Positions 16,593 to 26,237 of a stretch of DNA of 64,000 bases are shown here, piece after piece (within the stretch, counting starts at the first letter, position 1; each line of letters begins with the position of its first letter). Made by a program: the position numbers and the translations under genes. Origin of the DNA: Mycobacterium sp. Aquia_213. GTDB lineage: Bacteria; Actinomycetota; Actinomycetes; Mycobacteriales; Mycobacteriaceae. The notes below the pieces were generated by a model. That model was not told where the DNA came from and ran no database searches. It saw only the letters and a list, made by a program, of their open reading frames with translations. The stretch covers positions 4,588,001 to 4,652,000 of the forward strand of contig NZ_CP113116.1 of NCBI RefSeq assembly GCF_026625985.1. Reading direction: 5' to 3'.

Positions 16593-17662
16593 TAGTGCCC
16601 CGCGTTTTTGATGTAGAGCAGCCGGTCGGTGGCCTCGATCGCGTCCACTTCGGGTGCGCCGATGCGAAGCAGATGCCCGTCCCGCACGACGCCGAGCACG
16701 ATGTCGCGCAGGTGCCGCGGCGATCCGCCGACCTCGCTCGCCTCCACTTCGCGTTCGGCGATGGCCAGCCCGGCGTCCGGGGTCAATAGGTCTTCGATCA
16801 TCTCCACGACGCTGGGCGTGGTGGTGGCGAGACCGAGCAGCCGGCCCGCGGTCTCCGAGGACACCACCACCGAGTCCGCGCCCGATTGCTGCAGCAGGTG
16901 CGAATTCTCGGCCTCCCGGATCGCGGCCACGATTTTGGCCTTGGGCGCGATCTCTCGCGCGGTCAAGGTCACCAGCACGGCGGTGTCGTCACGGTTGGTG
17001 GCAACAATGATCGACGACGCGTGCTGCGCCCCGGCCAGCCGCAGCACGTCGGACTTGGTGCCGTCGCCGTGCACGGTGACCAGACCGGCGGTGGTGGCGT
17101 GCTCGAGGGCGCCGCGATCCGTGTCGACGACCACAATCTCGCCTTGGGCGGCCTCGTCACTGACCCGCGCGGCGACGGCACGTTTGCCCTTGGTGCCGTA
17201 CCCGATCACGATGGTGTGGTTACGCACTCTGTTCCTCCAACGCTGAATTTTCCACCCCTGCCGGGATCGCTCCGAGAGCACCTCGAGCGTGGTTCCGACC
17301 AGCACAACCAGGAACGCGATCCGCAGCGGAGTGAAGACGACGGTGTTGACCAGGCGCGCGGCTTCGGTAACCGGCGTGATGTCGCCGTAGCCGGTCGTCG
17401 ACAGCGAAACCGCCGAGAAATAGAGGCAGTCCAGGAATGTCAACCGATCGCCGCGCACGTCGCGGTAGCCATTGCGGTCCAGGTAAACGACGAGGGCGGC
17501 ACCGAGCAAGACGAGCAGCGCGATGACCAGCCGTCGGGTGATGACGCGGGCGGGACTGCCCGGGTCTTCGGGGATGCGCAGCACGCCGACCAGCAGGTGA
17601 CCGGGCTGAGTGGTCAGTCTCTCGTCGAGACCTCTCAGCCGTCGCAATCTACCCTTGGGCAC
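16592..17662 (-). CDS. Potassium channel protein with RCK/TrkA-N domain (Rv3200c-like)
   Basis: A 356-aa two-TM-per-subunit K+ channel. TM1 is about 43-61, the pore loop carries the selectivity filter T-T-G-Y-G-D (89-94), and TM2 is about 106-128. A Rossmann RCK domain with V-I-G-Y-G-T-K-G-K begins at about 150, followed by a TrkA-C-like end. The GTG at 17662 (V-P-K-G-R-L-R-R-L-R-G-L) is chosen because it gives the usual length of about 355; the open frame upstream is an antisense shadow. It lies 89 bp downstream of adnB and immediately upstream of nudC. Confidence 0.9.
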   Translation of the reverse strand: MPKGRLRRLRGLDERLTTQPGHLLVGVLRIPEDPGSPARVITRRLVIALLVLLGAALVVYLDRNGYRDVRGDRLTFLDCLYFSAVSLSTTGYGDITPVTEAARLVNTVVFTPLRIAFLVVLVGTTLEVLSERSRQGWKIQRWRNRVRNHTIVIGYGTKGKRAVAARVSDEAAQGEIVVVDTDRGALEHATTAGLVTVHGDGTKSDVLRLAGAQHASSIIVATNRDDTAVLVTLTAREIAPKAKIVAAIREAENSHLLQQSGADSVVVSSETAGRLLGLATTTPSVVEMIEDLLTPDAGLAIAEREVEASEVGGSPRHLRDIVLGVVRDGHLLRIGAPEVDAIEATDRLLYIKNAGH

Positions 17663-17751
17663 AGCGGTCCATCGTTGGCCGGACAACACCGCACGCCACA
17701 CGCACGACTCAAATGTAACCACGATCGCCGGTCGGCAGACACTTGATCGCC

Positions 17752-20700
17752 TCAGACGGCGACATCGCGCCCGCCCGCGGAGTCGGTCTGGAGGTACCGG
17801 CCGCCGGCCGGCGCCAGCCCGGCCAGCTCGGTCAGATCGGGCAGCTCGTCGGGGACCACGGTGACGCCCCTGCGCACGTAGTGGAACGCGGTCCGCACCG
17901 AGGACTCCGGGCATCCGGACAGCGCCGCCCACGCCAACCGGTAGACGGCCAGCTGGACCGCGGCCTGACGCATCGCCTCGGGCCCGCGCGGAGGTTCGCC
18001 CGTCTTCCAGTCCACCACCGTGACGCCGCCGTCAGGTTCGGCGAAGACCGCGTCGATGCGCCCGCGCACCACGGTGTCGCCGATCGGCATCTCGAACGGA
18101 ACCTCGACGGCAATGGGGGTGCGCGCGGCCCACTGCGATCGGGTGAAGGCCGCCTGCAGCGCGGCCAATTCTTCGGCGCCGCCGAGATCGGAGTCCGCCG
18201 CACCCGGCAGGTCGCCGAGGTCGAACAGCCATTCGGTTCCGTAGAACTGTTGCACCCAGGAGTGAAAGGCATTGCCCAGCAATGCATGTGGATCGGGACG
18301 GGTCGGCAGGCGATGCACCAACCGCTGCACCGCACCCTCGGGATCGCGGGCCAGGTCCACCAGGCCGCTGACCGACAACTGGCTGGGCAGCGCGCGGGCA
18401 ACCCGTCGTTCGGCGCGAGCGCGTTCGGCCAGTAACGCGTCGACATCGGCGGCCCAGCCGTCGACGTCGGCACAGTCTTCGGTCGGCGCCGCCATCGCCG
18501 CGGCCACCAGCGCCGCCCCGCGTTCGACGTCGGGACGGCGCCCGGCCAGCGGATCGGCGGGCCACACCGCTTCGATGACACTGTTGCGCAATGGGTTCCG
18601 TTCGCCGTCGGCGGGCGCGGGAGCCCACTGCTCCACCACCCCGCAGGGGTCACCGGCCGCGGCCGATCGGTCGATGACGTCTTTGAGTTCGCACAGGAAG
18701 TCCGACGGCCCACGCGGTTTGATCCCGGTCGAGCCCCACTGATGACCGGAGACAAGCAGCGTGTCCTCGGCCCGGGTGATCCCGACATACAACAGACGGC
18801 GCTCTTCGTCGACGCGCCGCTGTTCGAGCTGACGGCGATGATCGGAGATCTTGTCCGACAGCTGCTTTCGATTGGTGACGTCCGAAAGGTCCAGCACCGG
18901 GATGCCCAGTGCGCCCGCCGAAGCGCGATCCCCGCGCAGCAGCGGCGGCAGCTCGGCGGCGTCGGTGAGCCAGCTGCTGCGCGACGCGGTCGACGGGAAT
19001 GTTCCGCCGGACAGGTGGGCAACCGCGACGACTTCCCACTCCAACCCTTTCGCGGAGTGCACGGTGAGCACCTGGACTCGATCCCGCGCAACCGTCAACG
19101 GCGCCAGCGCCAAGCCGTTTTCGACGACCTCGGCGGCGTCCAGGTAGGCCAGTAGTCCCAGGACCGACGCCGCGGCGGACCCGTCGGCCGCGCTGGTTCG
19201 TTCGGCGTATCCGGCAACCACGTCGGCGAACGCGTCGAGGTGTTCGGCGCCGGCCCAGCCGCCATGGCCCGCGGCGGCGCGGACTTCGCAGTCGACGCCC
19301 AGCACGCGCCGCACCTCGGCGACCAGGTCGGGCAGCGAATGACCCAGATGACCACGCAGGGTGCTCAGCTCGGCGGCCAGCGCGGTGATGCGTCGATGCC
19401 CCGCAACCGAATACGCGGCGGCCGGGCCGGGATCACCGATCGCGTCGGCCAGGCATGCGGTGTCGGTGTCGGGACCGGCCGCCATCGCGATCGACTGGGC
19501 CGAGGCCGAGTCGGCGGGGCGTCCCGCGCCAAGGAACGCCGCGCGCTGCCAGAGCGCGGCGATATCCCGGCCACCGAGTCGCCAGCGTGGCCCGGTCAGC
19601 ACCCGCATCGCCGCCGCACCGGCCGTGGGGTCGGCGACCAGGCGCAGCATGGCGACCAGTTCGGCCACCTCCGGGATCGACAACAGACCGGCCAGCCCGA
19701 CGACCTCGACCGGGATCCCGCGCGCGCGAAGCGCATCGGCGACCGGTGCGGCGTCGGCGTTGCGGCGCACCAGCACCGCGGCGGTCGGCGGGCTGACGCC
19801 GTCGGCGTGCGCCCGCCGGTAGTGCTCGTGCAGGTGGTCGGCAATCCACTCACGTTCGGCCTGCGCGTCAGGCAGCAGCGCGGCGCGAACGGTGCCGGGC
19901 GGGGCGTCCGGGCGCGACCGCAAGGCGTGCACGGCCACGGATCGGCGTCGCGCTTCGGCCGAAATGGCGTTGGCGATGTGCAGGGTGCTGGGCGGGTTGC
20001 GCCAACTGGTCCGCAGCTCCAGCACCGGCGCGGGAGTGCCGTCGGATTGCGGGAAGTCGGTGGTGAACCGGGGCAGATTGGTTGCCGAAGCGCCGCGCCA
20101 GCCGTAGATCGACTGAATCGGATCGCCGACGGCCGTGAGCGCCAACCCGTCGTCGATGCCGCCGCCGAACAGGGCCGACAACGCGACGCGCTGGGCATGG
20201 CCGGTGTCCTGGTACTCATCGAGCAGGACCACCCGGTAGCGGTTGCGCAAGTCCTCTCCGACTTGCGGGAAATTCGCGGCAAGCCTTGCCGCCGAGGCCA
20301 TTTGCACGCCGAAGTCCATGACCTTCGCGGTGCGCATCCGCTCCTGCAACGCGTCGAGCAGCGGTACCAGCTCGGTGCGCTCGGTCTGAGCGGCCAGCAG
20401 CCGCAGTAGCCATTGGCTCGGTCCGCGGTCACGTTGGTAGGGGCCGGCGGGCAGGGCGTGGACCAACCGCTCCAACTCCAGGTGGGTGTCGCGCAGCTGG
20501 CCGGTGTCGACCAGATGCTCGGTCAGCTGGCCCCACAGTCGCAACACCATCGAGGTGACCGCCGCCGGCGTCTTTTCGGTGTTCAGCTGCCCGCCGTAGC
20601 CGTTGACCACGTCGAAGGCCAGCTGCCACAGCTCGGTCTCGCTGAGCAGCCGGGTTTCGGGTTCGATCGGCAACAGCAGCCCGTAGTCACGCAGCAGCGA

Positions 20701-21045
20701 GCCGGCGAACGCGTGATAGGTGCCGACCGCCGTGGCGCCCAGCGGTTCGAGGGCGGCGGGGAAGCCGATACCGGCCAGCCGGGCCAGCCGGGAGCGGACC
20801 CTGCGCAGCAGCTGTCCGGCGGCCTTGCGGGTGAACGTCAATCCCAGCACCTGACCGGGCTCGGCGTACCCGTTGGCGATCAGCCACACCACTCGCGCGG
20901 CCATCGTCTCCGTCTTGCCCGCGCCCGCCCCCGCGATCACGACGAGCGGACCCGGTGGCGCGGCGATGACGGCGGATTGCTCCGCGGTCGGCGGGAAAAG
21001 CCCTAATGCACAAGCTAATTCGTCCGGGCTGTAGCGCGGGGTCAT
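17752..21045 (-). CDS. adnB: AdnB, helicase-nuclease subunit of AdnAB
   Basis: A 1097-aa UvrD-like motor fused to a C-terminal RecB-type nuclease. Walker A is GAGAGKT (about 39-45), motif II LLDEYQDTG, motif III VGDPIQSIYGWRGAS and motif VI LLYVGITRAE. The nuclease core is near the C-terminus: GRIDAVF and VVDWKTGE supply metal and lysine residues. AdnAB resects double-strand breaks in mycobacteria; AdnB is the main motor. The start is ATG 21045, overlapping the adnA stop (ATGA), so the subunits are translationally coupled. A further in-frame start at 21102 would extend into adnA and is rejected. Confidence 0.95.
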   Translation of the reverse strand: MTPRYSPDELACALGLFPPTAEQSAVIAAPPGPLVVIAGAGAGKTETMAARVVWLIANGYAEPGQVLGLTFTRKAAGQLLRRVRSRLARLAGIGFPAALEPLGATAVGTYHAFAGSLLRDYGLLLPIEPETRLLSETELWQLAFDVVNGYGGQLNTEKTPAAVTSMVLRLWGQLTEHLVDTGQLRDTHLELERLVHALPAGPYQRDRGPSQWLLRLLAAQTERTELVPLLDALQERMRTAKVMDFGVQMASAARLAANFPQVGEDLRNRYRVVLLDEYQDTGHAQRVALSALFGGGIDDGLALTAVGDPIQSIYGWRGASATNLPRFTTDFPQSDGTPAPVLELRTSWRNPPSTLHIANAISAEARRRSVAVHALRSRPDAPPGTVRAALLPDAQAEREWIADHLHEHYRRAHADGVSPPTAAVLVRRNADAAPVADALRARGIPVEVVGLAGLLSIPEVAELVAMLRLVADPTAGAAAMRVLTGPRWRLGGRDIAALWQRAAFLGAGRPADSASAQSIAMAAGPDTDTACLADAIGDPGPAAAYSVAGHRRITALAAELSTLRGHLGHSLPDLVAEVRRVLGVDCEVRAAAGHGGWAGAEHLDAFADVVAGYAERTSAADGSAAASVLGLLAYLDAAEVVENGLALAPLTVARDRVQVLTVHSAKGLEWEVVAVAHLSGGTFPSTASRSSWLTDAAELPPLLRGDRASAGALGIPVLDLSDVTNRKQLSDKISDHRRQLEQRRVDEERRLLYVGITRAEDTLLVSGHQWGSTGIKPRGPSDFLCELKDVIDRSAAAGDPCGVVEQWAPAPADGERNPLRNSVIEAVWPADPLAGRRPDVERGAALVAAAMAAPTEDCADVDGWAADVDALLAERARAERRVARALPSQLSVSGLVDLARDPEGAVQRLVHRLPTRPDPHALLGNAFHSWVQQFYGTEWLFDLGDLPGAADSDLGGAEELAALQAAFTRSQWAARTPIAVEVPFEMPIGDTVVRGRIDAVFAEPDGGVTVVDWKTGEPPRGPEAMRQAAVQLAVYRLAWAALSGCPESSVRTAFHYVRRGVTVVPDELPDLTELAGLAPAGGRYLQTDSAGGRDVAV

Positions 21046-24000
21046 AGCGCCGACCCTTCGACGTGGGCCGGGCAGGACGGACGGATCGGGCAGTGCGAGC
21101 AACCATCATTGCGCCGGGCGACGAATTGCGGACCGGCGGTCGCGTCGGCCGCGCGCGTGACGAGGTCGCGCCATTCGTCGCGGGCGGCCGGCGTCAGTGG
21201 ATCCTGCTCTCGCACGGTGGCGCCCGCCGCCCCGCTCTTGCCGATGTAGACCAGCCGCGCGCCGCCGGGCTCGTCGCCTTCGGGAACCAGGCCTTCGGCC
21301 ACCGCCAGCTGGTACATCGCCAGCTGAGCGTGCTGCTGGGCATCGTCCTTGCTGACCGGCGTCTTGCCGGTCTTGACGTCGACGATCACCAGCCGGCCGG
21401 CCCCATCGCGTTCCAGCCGGTCGACCCGGCCGCGCAGCCGGATTTCACCACCACCCGCACGCGGCGTGCCTAGGACTCCGTCGACGTCCACCTCGACGCC
21501 GACTTCCCTCAGCTCGCCCCGGGTCTGCGCTCGCCACTCGACGAACGCCTCGAGCATGGCTCGGTGCCGGGTCAGTTCGTTGGCCGAATGCCACCGGGCG
21601 TCGAAAGGCAGGTGCTCCCAGGCTCGTTCCAGCTCGGCCAGCAGTTGGGCTTCGGTTTTGCCCGGGTCGGCGATCAGCGCGTGCAGCACCGAGCCGATCA
21701 TGGACCGCAGCTCTCGCGGGTTGGTTCCGCCGTGCCGCTCGGCCAGCCAGCGCAGCGGACAGTCGTTGAGGGTCTGCAACGTCGATGGCGTCAACGTGAC
21801 CGGATCGTGGCCGTCGCTCAGTGGATCGCTGGTGCTGACCGCGGTCAGACCGTGCCAGCCGGACGGGTCGGCGCCGGGCACATCGGCGGCGGCCAACCGA
21901 GCCAATTGCGTTGCCGCGCAATGACGAGCGGCATCGTCAACCGCACCGCCCGGCGCGCAGACGACACCGCGCAACCGGCCGACCAGCGCCGCGATCGAGA
22001 GCACGCGCGGTGCCGAAACCGGCTGTGCTACCGGGATATTGGCGTCTGGATCGGCCCACTGCGCGACCTCGAAGAAGAACGGCGAGGGCAGCGCTGCTTC
22101 CCCGTCCGCCCCGCCACCATCGCTGTCAACGGCGGTCACCAGCAGTCGGCGCCGGGCGCGGCCCATCGCGGCCACCAGCAGTCTGCGTTCCTCGGCCAGC
22201 AGCGGCGCCCGCACCGAGGCGTCGGCGGAGACGCCGTCCATCACGTCGAGCAGTCGCTGCGTGGCCAGCACTCCGCCGCGCGGAACAGTGTTGGGCCACA
22301 ACCCATCCTGCAGGCCGGCGATGACCACCACGTCCCATTCGTGCCCCAGCGCGGCGTGTGCGCTGAGCAGCTGGACCTGCTCGGCCGTCGACGCGGGCTC
22401 GGTCTTGACGCCCGGCAGCTGCAGCGCCGCGACGTGCTCGAGTAGACCGCGCAGTGACGCCCCGGGGGTGCGGGACACGTATTGGTCGGTGACGTCGAAC
22501 AAACCGGTCACCGCCTCGAGGTCCCTGGTGGCCTGGGCTCCGGCGTAGCCGCCCCGCTCGCTGGCCGCCAACCAGCGGCGCTGCAGACCGGACCGATGCC
22601 ACGCCGCCCAAAGCGTGTAGCGCGGGTCTTGACCGTCGCGGTGGCAGCGCGCGGCCGCGTCGAGGACCGCACGTACCCGCTGCAGCGGCCGAGACCCGGA
22701 AGCCGGCGCCCCGGCGCCCAGCGCGGCCACCACCAGGTCGCCGAAATTCCCTGCCACATCGGCGGGTTTGCCGCGCATCAGGGTGCGGCGCAGCTGCCGC
22801 AGCGAGACCGGGTCGACGCGACCGATAGGCCCGGTCAGCAGTGCCAGCGCCTGGTCGCCGTCGAGGCCCTCGGCGGTCGCGGCCAGCACCGTGAGCATCG
22901 CCCGCACCGCGGGCTCCTCGGTCAACGACCCGCTCACCGCGGCTGCGGCCACCGGCACCCCGGCGGCCGCCAGCGCTCGCGGCAACCGGGCCCCGGCGCG
23001 CGGCACCGACCGCACGATCACCGCCATCTGCGACCACGGCACGCTGTCGACGAGGTGCGCACGCCGCAGCGCGTCGGCGATCAGCGCGGCCTCGGCGTGT
23101 GCCGAGGCCGCCAGCCGCACGCTGACCGATCCCTCCTCGGCGCCGGTGCCGTCGATCTGGCGGCCGCCGCTGCTGCCGGGCAGGCGTCGCGCGATGCCGC
23201 TGACGGCGCGCGCCACCGCCGGCGCGCACCGATGCGACTCCGTCAACGTCACCGACGGGGTCTCGCCGTCAAGGAGTCCGGCCGGCTCGCCGCCGCGGAA
23301 GCCGAACACCGCCTGGTTGGGGTCGCCGGCGACAAGCGCCAGTTCCCTTCCGGCCGCCAGCACCCGGACCAGGCGGGCCGCCTGCGGGTCGAGTTGCTGG
23401 GCGTCGTCGATCAACAAGACCCGGATGCGGGCGCGCTCGGCGGCCAGCAGTTCGGCGTCTACCGCGAACGCCTCCAGGGCGGCGCCCACGAGTTCGGCGG
23501 CACCCAGCGCCGGCGTCGTCGCCTGCGGTGCCGCGGTCCCGACCGCCGCGCGCAGCAACATCACCTGCTCGTACTGCTGCGCGAAGCGGCCCGCCGCGGT
23601 CCAGTCCGGTCGCCGGCACCGACGACCCAGGCGCTGCAACTCCTGCGGGTCCACACCGCGTTCCGCGCAGCGCGCCAACAGGTTTCGTAGTTCGGTGGCG
23701 AATCCCGCGGTGCTCAGGGCGGGCCACAGCTGCGCCGGCCATCCGGAGGTGCCGGCGTCCTCGAGGTCACCGGCCAGCAGCTCGCGGATGATCGCGTCCT
23801 GTTCGGCGCTGGTGACCAGCCGCGGCGGTGCGTCCCCGGCCCGCTCGGCAGCCCGCCGCAACACCGCGTAGGCGTAGCTGTGCACGCTGCGCACCACCGG
23901 CTCGCGGATCGCCGACCGGCCCGCGCCGGTGGCGCGCAGCAATGCCATCGTCATCGCGCTGCGCTGCCGCATCCCGATCCGGCCCGAACCGGTAAGCAGC

Positions 24001-24158
24001 AGAACCGATTCCGGATCGACACCGGCGTCGACCTGAGCGACCGCGGCATCGACCAGCAGGCTGCTCTTCCCGGTGCCCGGGCCGCCCAGGATGCGGATCA
24101 GGCCGCGGGCACCGGGAGCTTGCACGGCGCTCGCCTCGGCACCCCAGGTCAACGACAT
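21042..24158 (-). CDS. adnA: AdnA, helicase-nuclease subunit of AdnAB
   Basis: A 1038-aa partner of AdnB. The N-terminal Walker A is GGPGTGKSS (about 25-33), with motif II LLIDDAQQLD, motif III VAGDPNQAVFGFRGG and motif VI RRLLVAAMGRARRR. The C-terminal nuclease domain contains GRVDRLER and VIVDVKTGK. Cysteines fit an AddB-type iron-sulfur arrangement: one in LNDCPLRW, then C-x2-C-x5-C near the end (GCSHCPIRPSC). First gene of the minus-strand adnA-adnB-channel-nudC run; divergent from lipV with an 80-bp gap. Confidence 0.95.
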   Translation of the reverse strand: MSLTWGAEASAVQAPGARGLIRILGGPGTGKSSLLVDAAVAQVDAGVDPESVLLLTGSGRIGMRQRSAMTMALLRATGAGRSAIREPVVRSVHSYAYAVLRRAAERAGDAPPRLVTSAEQDAIIRELLAGDLEDAGTSGWPAQLWPALSTAGFATELRNLLARCAERGVDPQELQRLGRRCRRPDWTAAGRFAQQYEQVMLLRAAVGTAAPQATTPALGAAELVGAALEAFAVDAELLAAERARIRVLLIDDAQQLDPQAARLVRVLAAGRELALVAGDPNQAVFGFRGGEPAGLLDGETPSVTLTESHRCAPAVARAVSGIARRLPGSSGGRQIDGTGAEEGSVSVRLAASAHAEAALIADALRRAHLVDSVPWSQMAVIVRSVPRAGARLPRALAAAGVPVAAAAVSGSLTEEPAVRAMLTVLAATAEGLDGDQALALLTGPIGRVDPVSLRQLRRTLMRGKPADVAGNFGDLVVAALGAGAPASGSRPLQRVRAVLDAAARCHRDGQDPRYTLWAAWHRSGLQRRWLAASERGGYAGAQATRDLEAVTGLFDVTDQYVSRTPGASLRGLLEHVAALQLPGVKTEPASTAEQVQLLSAHAALGHEWDVVVIAGLQDGLWPNTVPRGGVLATQRLLDVMDGVSADASVRAPLLAEERRLLVAAMGRARRRLLVTAVDSDGGGADGEAALPSPFFFEVAQWADPDANIPVAQPVSAPRVLSIAALVGRLRGVVCAPGGAVDDAARHCAATQLARLAAADVPGADPSGWHGLTAVSTSDPLSDGHDPVTLTPSTLQTLNDCPLRWLAERHGGTNPRELRSMIGSVLHALIADPGKTEAQLLAELERAWEHLPFDARWHSANELTRHRAMLEAFVEWRAQTRGELREVGVEVDVDGVLGTPRAGGGEIRLRGRVDRLERDGAGRLVIVDVKTGKTPVSKDDAQQHAQLAMYQLAVAEGLVPEGDEPGGARLVYIGKSGAAGATVREQDPLTPAARDEWRDLVTRAADATAGPQFVARRNDGCSHCPIRPSCPAHVEGSAL

Positions 24159-24238
24159 ACCGGCATGACATCACGAGGGTCTGACAAGTTGGTCCGGCTA
24201 CGACCGGCGACGTCCCCCGGGCCTGGCATCATCGACGC

Positions 24239-25024
24239 GTGACCACCGACCTCCATGTGCACCGCTGCGGTCCGTCGGGCCCGGTGCAGATGCTCGCCCT
24301 GCACGGACTGACCGGTCACGGCCAGCGGTGGCAACAGTTGGGCGACTATCTGCCCGAAATCGCCATCGCCGCTCCTGATCTGCTCGGCCACGGCAGGTCG
24401 TCGTGGGCCGCGCCGTGGACCATCGACGCCAACGTCGCGGCGCTGGCCGCGCTGCTCGACGAGGTGGCGCAGGCCCCGGTGCTAGTCGTCGGGCACTCGT
24501 TCGGCGGAGGCCTGGCGATGAACCTGGCCGCGACCCGGCCGGACTTGGTGGCGGCGCTGCTGCTGCTCGACCCCGCGGTCGGCTTGGACGGCGGCTGGAC
24601 GAGCCAGATTGCCGAGGCGATGTTTTCCTCGCCCGACTACCCGGATCCCGCGGAAGCCCGCATGGAAAAGGCAACCGGCTCTTGGTCGGACGTCGATGCG
24701 GGCGTGCTCGACGCCGAACTCGACGAGCATCTGATCCGGCTGCCCAGTGGAAGGTACGGCTGGCGGGTCAGCATGCCGGCGATGATGTCCTACTGGAGCG
24801 AATTGGCCCGTCCCACCGTGCTTCCGCCCGCGGGAACGCCGACGACGTTGGTGCGCGCGGCGTGGACGTCGCCGCCCTACGTCACCGAGCAACTCGTCAC
24901 GAGTCTGCAGGAACGATTGGGATCCGATTTCGAGTTGCTGACCTACGAGTGCAACCACATGGTGCCCGGCGCGATGCCGACCGAGGTCGCCGCGCTGATC
25001 CGCAAGCAGCTGCAGGCCGGCTGA
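24239..25024 (+). CDS. lipV: Alpha/beta hydrolase, LipV-like
   Basis: A 261-aa hydrolase starting at GTG. The oxyanion-hole strand is LALHGLTG (about 19-26), the nucleophile elbow is G-H-S87-F-G-G, and the C-terminal ECNHMVPG carries the probable catalytic His. Position between adnA and the ATL gene identifies it with Rv3203 (LipV), a lipase/esterase of the mycobacterial Lip set. The substrate is not evident from sequence. It is followed 2 bp later by the ATL gene on the same strand. Confidence 0.9.
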   Translation: MTTDLHVHRCGPSGPVQMLALHGLTGHGQRWQQLGDYLPEIAIAAPDLLGHGRSSWAAPWTIDANVAALAALLDEVAQAPVLVVGHSFGGGLAMNLAATRPDLVAALLLLDPAVGLDGGWTSQIAEAMFSSPDYPDPAEARMEKATGSWSDVDAGVLDAELDEHLIRLPSGRYGWRVSMPAMMSYWSELARPTVLPPAGTPTTLVRAAWTSPPYVTEQLVTSLQERLGSDFELLTYECNHMVPGAMPTEVAALIRKQLQAG

Positions 25025-25026
25025 CC

Positions 25027-25332
25027 GTGGCACCGGTGACCGAGGAGCAAGTCGAGCGGGTGCGGGCACTCGTCGCGGCCATCCCCTCCGGCCGCGTCTG
25101 TACCTACGGCGACATCGCCGCTGTCGCAGGGCTTTCCAGCCCGCGGATCGTCGGGTGGATCATGCGCACCGATTCCTCCGACCTGCCCTGGCACCGGGTG
25201 ATCACCGCATCCGGACGCCCGGCCCGGCATCTGACGACGCGGCAACTGGAACTACTGCGCGCCGAAGGAGTTCTCTCCGTCGACGGCAGGGTCGCGCTCG
25301 GCGAGGTCCGCTACGAGTTTCCGCCGGACTAG
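25027..25332 (+). CDS. Alkyltransferase-like (ATL) DNA-binding protein, MGMT family (Rv3204-like)
   Basis: A 101-aa protein with the DNA-binding half of O6-alkylguanine transferases: PSGRVCTYGDIA and SSPRIVGWIMR. The reactive P-C-H-R of MGMT reads P-W-H-R here, so it cannot accept an alkyl group and is an ATL. ATLs bind alkylated bases and pass lesions to nucleotide excision repair. The GTG at 25027 lies 2 bp after the lipV stop and gives the usual length; longer in-frame extensions overlap lipV. The 3' end overlaps the convergent Rv3205c-like gene by 4 bp. Confidence 0.9.
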   Translation: MAPVTEEQVERVRALVAAIPSGRVCTYGDIAAVAGLSSPRIVGWIMRTDSSDLPWHRVITASGRPARHLTTRQLELLRAEGVLSVDGRVALGEVRYEFPPD

Positions 25333-26183
25333 AGCACCAGGCGGATCAGGGCCGCCGTGCGGGCCAGGCCCGGGAAGGCCTCGGCGGTCGACCGCGGATG
25401 CAGTGCATGCACCGCAAGCCGGAACATCAACGCGCGCAACAACATCTGCGGCCACTCCGGCAGGGCGTTCCAGCGTTCGATCAGTCCGTCGTCGGCCTCA
25501 CCCCAGGACAGCGCGTCCACGACCACCACACCGGCAGCCCACGACGCGGGCCGCCAGTACGGCGTGATGTCGGTGATCCCCGGCGCGGCGGTGCCGACGA
25601 AAAGCACCGTCCCGTAGAGATCCCCGTGCACCAGCTGGTTGGGGCTCTTGGTCGGCTTACGCAGCGTGGCGAGCTGGCTGATCAGTTCGACCGAGCGATC
25701 GGCGTCGGCGCTGGGCGGAGCGGTCCGCGCGCCCGGCGGAATCGACTGCAGCGGTCGCTCTTCCCATGCGCTGCGGTCGGCGGCGATGAACACGTCGACG
25801 TCCGACCATGGCGTGGTCGGTCCCTGGGTCAGGAATCGGGGGCGCTCCAGTTTGCCGGTGGCCTCGTGCAGCCGCACCGCCGCCGAGACGACTTCGTCGT
25901 GGCGGGGCTCCGGCGTGCCGGCGACAAACGTGTCCGCTCGCCATCCCGAGACCACGTAGCGGCCGTCGGTCGAGCGGACCGGCCGGGCCAGCCGCACCCC
26001 GTCGACGAACAGCGTTTCCCGCACTCGCGCAGACCACGCCGCGCGCGCATGATCCGCCACGGTGGAGAGGACGACTTCGCCGCATCGCCAGCCGCCTTCC
26101 CAGCTGGCGCCCAGGGCGATGGGCTTGACGCCGGCCAAACCAAACGCCGAAAGCACGTGCTCCGGCGGTGGTTCGACGCTCAC
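25329..26183 (-). CDS. TIGR02569-family actinobacterial conserved protein (Rv3205c-like)
   Basis: A 284-aa cytoplasmic protein. The C-terminal half has kinase-fold features reminiscent of aminoglycoside phosphotransferases: LVHGDLYGTVLF (catalytic-loop-like) and GITDITPYWRPASW (DFG-like position). The N-terminal block LGASWEGGWRCGEVVLS could be a nucleotide loop. The family is conserved in actinobacteria without an assigned function. It lies 54 bp downstream of moeZ on the same strand. Confidence 0.8.
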   Translation of the reverse strand: MSVEPPPEHVLSAFGLAGVKPIALGASWEGGWRCGEVVLSTVADHARAAWSARVRETLFVDGVRLARPVRSTDGRYVVSGWRADTFVAGTPEPRHDEVVSAAVRLHEATGKLERPRFLTQGPTTPWSDVDVFIAADRSAWEERPLQSIPPGARTAPPSADADRSVELISQLATLRKPTKSPNQLVHGDLYGTVLFVGTAAPGITDITPYWRPASWAAGVVVVDALSWGEADDGLIERWNALPEWPQMLLRALMFRLAVHALHPRSTAEAFPGLARTAALIRLVL

Positions 26184-26237
26184 GGGGGTTAGCCTAGCCG
26201 GGCGACGATGCGGCCCCGCACGACGCGCTGATCGCGG

